Assembly (NCBI GenBank): GCA_964570785.1
Contig: CAZMZG010000065.1
Span: 1-8,551 of the forward strand
Length of the DNA stretch: 8,551 nucleotides
Direction of reading: 5' to 3'
Source: Thermatribacter sp964570785
Lineage (GTDB): Bacteria; Atribacterota; Atribacteria; Atribacterales; Thermatribacteraceae
A program made the translations under genes and the position numbers. Position 1 is the stretch's first letter. Each line of letters opens with the position of its first letter. The notes below the pieces were generated by a model that worked only from the letters and a program-made list of their open reading frames with translations, was not told the origin of the DNA and ran no database searches. This document shows positions 5,332-8,551 of this stretch, piece by piece.

Positions 5332-6378
5332 TTAAGCTACATTCACCACGACCTTCACTGATTCGGCCTTGTTCTGGTGAGCAAATTCCAGAGCCTTCTG
5401 GGTTTCCTCGAGTGGAAAGTGGTGAGTGATTAAGGTCTTGAGGTTTACTTTCCCAGAGTTGAGCAGGTCCACACAACCTGGATAGGTATTGGCGTACCTG
5501 AAAATGCCCAGCACATCGAGCTCTTTATCAATAACCTTAATGATGTCGTAATCGAATCGGCTCTGGGAGGGAAGACCCACCAGCACCACCTTGCCTCCCC
5601 GTTTGACCACCTCAGCAGTCTGCTGGGTAGTAACCACGCTCCCAGCAGTCTCAAAAACTGCGTCCACTCCTCTGCCGCCAGTCAGCTTTTTAACCCATTC
5701 CACAACATCCACTTCTCGCGCATCGACAACTTCAGCCGCGCCGAGTTCCCGAGCCTTCTCGAGGCGCAGAGGATAAACGTCGACAGCAAACACCCTGCCC
5801 ACTCCTCGGGCCAGCAAAACAAGAATCGTCATCAAGCCAATAGGCCCACTGCCCAGAACCAAAGCGCTCTGGCCAGGCTCGATACCGGAACGCCTTACCG
5901 CATAAAAGCCCACCGACAAAGGCTCCACCAGGGCCGCTTCTTCGAAACTAACCTCTTCCCCTATGCGGTAGGTGAAACTTGCAGGATGTGCAACATATTC
6001 GCAGAAGGTACCGTCAATGGGTGGGGTAGCCCAGAAAACCACGTCAGGACAGAGGTTGTACCTTCCTGAGCGGCAGAACTCACACTTTCCGCAGGGAATG
6101 CCCGGTTCCATAGTAACCCTGTCCCCTGGACGTAGCGTTCTTACCCGGGAACCCACCTCAACAACCTCACCCGAACACTCGTGACCCAGCACAAAAGGGG
6201 GTTTCACTACGTAACGACCTATTTTGCCTTCCACAAAATAGTGAACATCGGAACCACATACTCCCACGCTTTTTACGCGTATCAAAACTTCTTCTTCACG
6301 AGGAACGGGCACCGGCCTTTCTTCAATTTCGATTTTTCCAATACCCCGCATAACCGCAACTTTCATAGTATTTTGCAT
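5332..6378 (-). CDS. Zinc-dependent polyol (sorbitol/xylitol-type) dehydrogenase
   Basis: This 348-residue medium-chain dehydrogenase/reductase most resembles the sorbitol/xylitol dehydrogenase branch and oxidises a sugar alcohol hydroxyl with NAD. Catalytic zinc ligands are C41 in GVCGSDVHYF, H66 and E67 in GHEC, and E152 in VEPLSVG. Four cysteines of the structural zinc lobe are at C96, C99, C102 and C110. The dinucleotide-binding turn is GSGPIG (176-181), and the acidic D200 at the end of the next strand favours NAD over NADP. I chose the ATG at 6378 because AGGAGG (6387-6392) is eight bases upstream and overlaps the stop codon of the preceding gene; a TTG at 6384 is the alternative. It is the last gene of a four-gene redox operon, and a terminator follows. 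Threonine dehydrogenase-like or other sugar dehydrogenase activity remains possible; the sugar transporter at the left of the window is suggestive but separately transcribed. Confidence 0.88.
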   Translation of the reverse strand: MQNTMKVAVMRGIGKIEIEERPVPVPREEEVLIRVKSVGVCGSDVHYFVEGKIGRYVVKPPFVLGHECSGEVVEVGSRVRTLRPGDRVTMEPGIPCGKCEFCRSGRYNLCPDVVFWATPPIDGTFCEYVAHPASFTYRIGEEVSFEEAALVEPLSVGFYAVRRSGIEPGQSALVLGSGPIGLMTILVLLARGVGRVFAVDVYPLRLEKARELGAAEVVDAREVDVVEWVKKLTGGRGVDAVFETAGSVVTTQQTAEVVKRGGKVVLVGLPSQSRFDYDIIKVIDKELDVLGIFRYANTYPGCVDLLNSGKVNLKTLITHHFPLEETQKALEFAHQNKAESVKVVVNVA

Positions 6379-6391
6379 AACCAAAACCTCC

Positions 6392-7039
6392 TCATTTCGC
6401 AGAAGTTTCTATGACTTTCCGCAAAAACTCTTCTTCCGGATAGACTCCCTCAAAAGAAACTTTTTCGTTGATCACCACCTTGGGGACTGCTCGCACGGCA
6501 TAACGTTGAGCCAGATGAGGAAATTCAGCCACCTCAACCATGCATGATGTGACCCTCTCACCGGCAATAGCCATCTTATGAGCAAGAACCACCGCTTGAG
6601 CACAATAGGGGCAAGTAAGGGTTACAAAAACCTGAATGGAGACATCTTCAGGAAGATTTTGCAGTGCTTCCTGGGTTTCGGGAAGCAAGTCCACACTCCC
6701 TCGGGAAACCCAGAACAGGGTTTCTATAAATCCTGAAAACTCATAACCCGAGGGTATGCCATAAAAGCGAATACCATAATCTTTTTCTCCTTCCACCACG
6801 ATGGCTGGTATTTTATCTATACCATACTCCCGGACTTTCTCTCTATCGAGGATGAAGTTATAAACTTCAAGGTCAAGCAGCGGAGAAAGAGCCACCACCT
6901 CCTGAAGCAGGGCCTTGGTAGCCTGACAGGTTTCACACTCCAGTTCCTGAGTGAAGAACTTCAAGGTAACTTTCCCTTCCAGGTTTTCCTGTAAAAATTT
7001 GATGAGCGCATCTTTGTCCTTGTCTTGCAAAAAAGCCAT
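6392..7039 (-). CDS. Protein disulfide oxidoreductase with two thioredoxin folds (PDO, glutaredoxin-like)
   Basis: This 215-residue cytoplasmic thiol-disulfide oxidoreductase belongs to the PDO family first known from hyperthermophilic archaea and common in thermophilic bacteria. It has two tandem thioredoxin-fold domains. The N-terminal one carries C35-E-T-C38 with its cis-proline in DKIPAIV (P78). The C-terminal one carries the classical C143-P-Y-C146 with cis-proline in RAVPKVV (P186). Both redox sites are intact. It can reduce or form protein disulfides and often receives electrons from a thioredoxin reductase-like flavoprotein, none of which is in view. The ATG at 7039 has AGAGGTG about seven bases upstream and starts one base after the stop of the fusion gene; an ATG at 7081 would overlap that gene and add a 14-residue tail unlike the family. 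It is the third gene of the redox operon and may recycle thiols of its neighbours. Identification is firm; partners are inferred. Confidence 0.9.
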   Translation of the reverse strand: MAFLQDKDKDALIKFLQENLEGKVTLKFFTQELECETCQATKALLQEVVALSPLLDLEVYNFILDREKVREYGIDKIPAIVVEGEKDYGIRFYGIPSGYEFSGFIETLFWVSRGSVDLLPETQEALQNLPEDVSIQVFVTLTCPYCAQAVVLAHKMAIAGERVTSCMVEVAEFPHLAQRYAVRAVPKVVINEKVSFEGVYPEEEFLRKVIETSAK

Positions 7040-7040
7040 T

Positions 7041-8018
7041 CTATGCACCTCTTTGTAAAAGAATCTCCAACTGACGTTCAAATCCCGGCAGAGCTTTCAA
7101 ATCACCATCCGGGCATCTTTCCCCATAGCGAATGGCTCCATTGCGGTCGACGACCAAAACGTTCCAGTCCAGAAGACCCATTCCATTCAACACCCCAAAG
7201 CTACGCCCCAGGCGAAGCAGAGGATCGCTAAACACCTGATAATCCGCTCCAGCCTGCGCAAGGAAGTAACGAAGGGCAGGAAAGGGATCACCACTTATTA
7301 CCAGAAACAACCCACCCCGCTCTTTAACTCTTTTGTTCAGCCTCTGATAATCGGGAAGAAGTTCGCTAAATAAAGTATTGAAGACAGAATCTATAAAAAG
7401 AAGAACCGCTGGAGTACGCCGAATGAGATCGGAAAGTACAACCAGGTTACCCAGAGAATCATAAAGAAAACCATCGGGAAAAGTTTCATTCAGCCGCGGT
7501 TTCTGCCTCCACAAAAAGCCCAGTACTTCCTGTATGAAAGCCGGAAGCTCCTGGGAGCTCCTGGCCGTTACCAGGTTACCATCGACCACCACCGGAAGGT
7601 CTACAAATTCTCCACCAGCGTTTTCAACGTCATCTTTCACCGATACAGCTCCGGTAACCCTCTTGCCCCGGACCACCCCTGCAGAGATAAGCACCCAGGG
7701 ACCATGATGCAGGGCAGCAACCAATTTCTCCTGTTGATAACACTCTCTGACCAGGTTAACCACTGCTGGATAACGGCGCAAATAAGCAGGAGCAAAACCT
7801 CCGGGAACGATTACCCCATCAAATTTACCGGCATCCACTGAGGAAGCCAGCTTTTCAACCCGCACTGCAAAGTTATGCCTTCCCAGGTAGTCTCCCTGGG
7901 TACCCGTGCCGATGGTTTCCACTTCCACTCCTTCTTCGCGAAGACGCAGCAAGGTGTACCAGACATCCAGTTCCTGATATAAATTTTCAACCAGCAGCGC
8001 AATTCTTTTGGGGGCCAA
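7041..8018 (-). CDS. DJ-1/PfpI domain fused to a peroxiredoxin-like domain, both apparently lacking catalytic Cys
   Basis: This 325-residue two-domain protein is not one I can match to a named gene. Residues 1-170 form a DJ-1/PfpI fold: KRIALLVENLYQELDVWY at the start with a conserved Glu, DGVIVPGGFAP at 67-77, and the nucleophile elbow at 103-108. That elbow reads LHHGPW where the family normally has CHGP, so His104 replaces the catalytic Cys. Residues 175-325 look like an AhpC/TSA-type thioredoxin fold: FPDGFLYDSLGNLVVLSDL at 180-198, LFLVISGDP (237-245), VFSDPLLRLGRSFGV (262-276), VLVVDRNGAIRYGE (287-300). The peroxidatic loop at 211-220 is SVFNTLFSEL, with Leu or Phe where Cys should be. 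The only cysteines are C93 and C302. The start is TTG at 8018, directly after the erythrin TGA, with GGGGAGGTG eight bases upstream inside the erythrin tail codons. It probably has a structural, regulatory or chaperone-like role; glyoxalase/deglycase or peroxidase chemistry by the usual route looks impossible. Confidence 0.82.
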   Translation of the reverse strand: MAPKRIALLVENLYQELDVWYTLLRLREEGVEVETIGTGTQGDYLGRHNFAVRVEKLASSVDAGKFDGVIVPGGFAPAYLRRYPAVVNLVRECYQQEKLVAALHHGPWVLISAGVVRGKRVTGAVSVKDDVENAGGEFVDLPVVVDGNLVTARSSQELPAFIQEVLGFLWRQKPRLNETFPDGFLYDSLGNLVVLSDLIRRTPAVLLFIDSVFNTLFSELLPDYQRLNKRVKERGGLFLVISGDPFPALRYFLAQAGADYQVFSDPLLRLGRSFGVLNGMGLLDWNVLVVDRNGAIRYGERCPDGDLKALPGFERQLEILLQRGA

Positions 8019-8507
8019 TCAGGACCCACCTCCCCACTCTTTTTTCAAACCAGTGAGATAGACAAAGTGTCTGCGTTCCTCATCAATTACCGCTTGAAGC
8101 CATTCCATCTTTTCCTGGGGAATAAAATCGACAAAACCCTGATAAAACAAAATACTCTCTTTTTCCACCTCTATTCCAAAGCTGATGACCTCAACCAGAT
8201 CCGCTTCAGAAGAAGGTAGCCCCATCCCTTTCAAAACTTTGCCCAGCACTCCACTTTCGACAATAGCTCCCAAATAGTTTTCTACCTCTTCCATAGTGTC
8301 AATAAACCCTGTTCCCTGGTCCACTTCCCCAAGCAGGGAAGAAAAAAATTCCAGATGCTTTTCCTCTTCATTCCTCAAAAAGGAAAAGGCCTCTTTTGCA
8401 GAGGGGTTAGTCGTTTTCTGGGCCAGTTCCTCATAAAAAGCCATACCTTTTTTCTCCAGTTCCACTGCCATAGTGAGAATCTCCTGAGGAGAAAAACGCA
8501 TTACCAT
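8019..8507 (-). CDS. Erythrin-type ferritin-like diiron protein (rubrerythrin relative without rubredoxin domain)
   Basis: This 162-residue four-helix ferritin-like protein should bind a di-iron centre. The helix pattern is duplicated: AVELEKKGMAFY (14-25) and GIEVEKESILFY (111-122) align position by position, giving ligands E18 and E115. EEKH (48-51) and EERRH (143-147) supply E48/H51 and E144/H147. The C-terminal rubredoxin domain of classical rubrerythrin, with its CxxC pairs, is absent; there is no Cys at all. In anaerobes such proteins remove peroxide or store/oxidise iron, taking electrons from separate donors. The ATG at 8507 is supported by AGAGGGTG about eight bases upstream. It is the first gene of the redox operon, behind the extended -10 at 8538-8546, and its stop codon directly touches the next gene's TTG start. 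The Gly-rich C-terminus (WGGGS) doubles as that gene's ribosome binding site. Confidence 0.87.
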   Translation of the reverse strand: MVMRFSPQEILTMAVELEKKGMAFYEELAQKTTNPSAKEAFSFLRNEEEKHLEFFSSLLGEVDQGTGFIDTMEEVENYLGAIVESGVLGKVLKGMGLPSSEADLVEVISFGIEVEKESILFYQGFVDFIPQEKMEWLQAVIDEERRHFVYLTGLKKEWGGGS

Positions 8508-8537
8508 AGCTCTTTCACCCTCTCTAAGCTTTCCCTC

Positions 8538-8546
8538 ATTTTAGCA
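8538..8546 (-). promoter_or_regulatory. Extended -10 promoter of the redox operon
   Basis: The minus strand reads TGCTAAAAT: a TAAAAT hexamer (8538-8543) with the TGn extension (8544-8546), 30 bases before the erythrin ATG. The -35 region lies beyond the window edge. The element is nearly identical to the one ahead of the sugar transporter operon. Confidence 0.55.
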
Positions 8547-8551
8547 CTTTT

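Overview
The window reads as ordinary bacterial chromosome from an anaerobic, probably thermophilic heterotroph. The indicators are strong AGGAGG-type ribosome binding sites, frequent GTG and TTG starts, very tight gene packing, a tandem-thioredoxin protein disulfide oxidoreductase (a family concentrated in thermophiles), an oxygen-defence style erythrin gene, and a phenylacetate-CoA ligase paired with an ACT-domain protein as in many strict anaerobes. I suspect an Atribacterota-, Thermotogota- or clostridia-like lineage, but nothing here fixes the phylum. There are no RNA genes, CRISPR arrays or insertion sequences that I can see.

Layout. (1) Positions 1-1630, minus strand: the first two genes of a ribose-type (CUT2) sugar ABC transporter, a secreted binding protein followed by a permease that runs off the left edge. 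An extended -10 promoter lies in front and a strong stem-loop lies between the two genes. (2) About 1640-2201, minus strand: a decayed stretch with an MNT-type nucleotidyltransferase that looks frameshifted at its 3' end and possibly damaged at its 5' end. (3) 2202-3476, minus strand: branched-chain aminotransferase (ilvE) followed by an AhpD-like carboxymuconolactone decarboxylase family protein. (4) 3477-3564: a short divergent promoter region. (5) 3565-5297, plus strand: a two-gene operon of phenylacetate-CoA ligase (paaK) and a double-ACT-domain protein, overlapping by 4 bases, ending in a hairpin that also serves the convergent operon. (6) 5332-8507, minus strand: a compact four-gene operon with the order erythrin, DJ-1/peroxiredoxin-like fusion, protein disulfide oxidoreductase, zinc-dependent polyol dehydrogenase. 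Its genes abut or are separated by a few bases, and an extended -10 promoter sits at the right edge.

How the genes may work together. The aminotransferase and the PaaK/ACT pair are divergently transcribed and fit branched-chain or aromatic amino acid and 2-oxo acid metabolism. The right-hand operon looks like a peroxide/thiol redox module with a sugar or polyol dehydrogenase at its end. The most striking protein is the 325-residue fusion at 7041-8018. Its N-terminal DJ-1/PfpI domain has His where the nucleophilic Cys belongs, and its C-terminal peroxiredoxin-like domain has no Cys at the peroxidatic position. It may therefore be a double pseudoenzyme kept in an otherwise catalytic redox operon.
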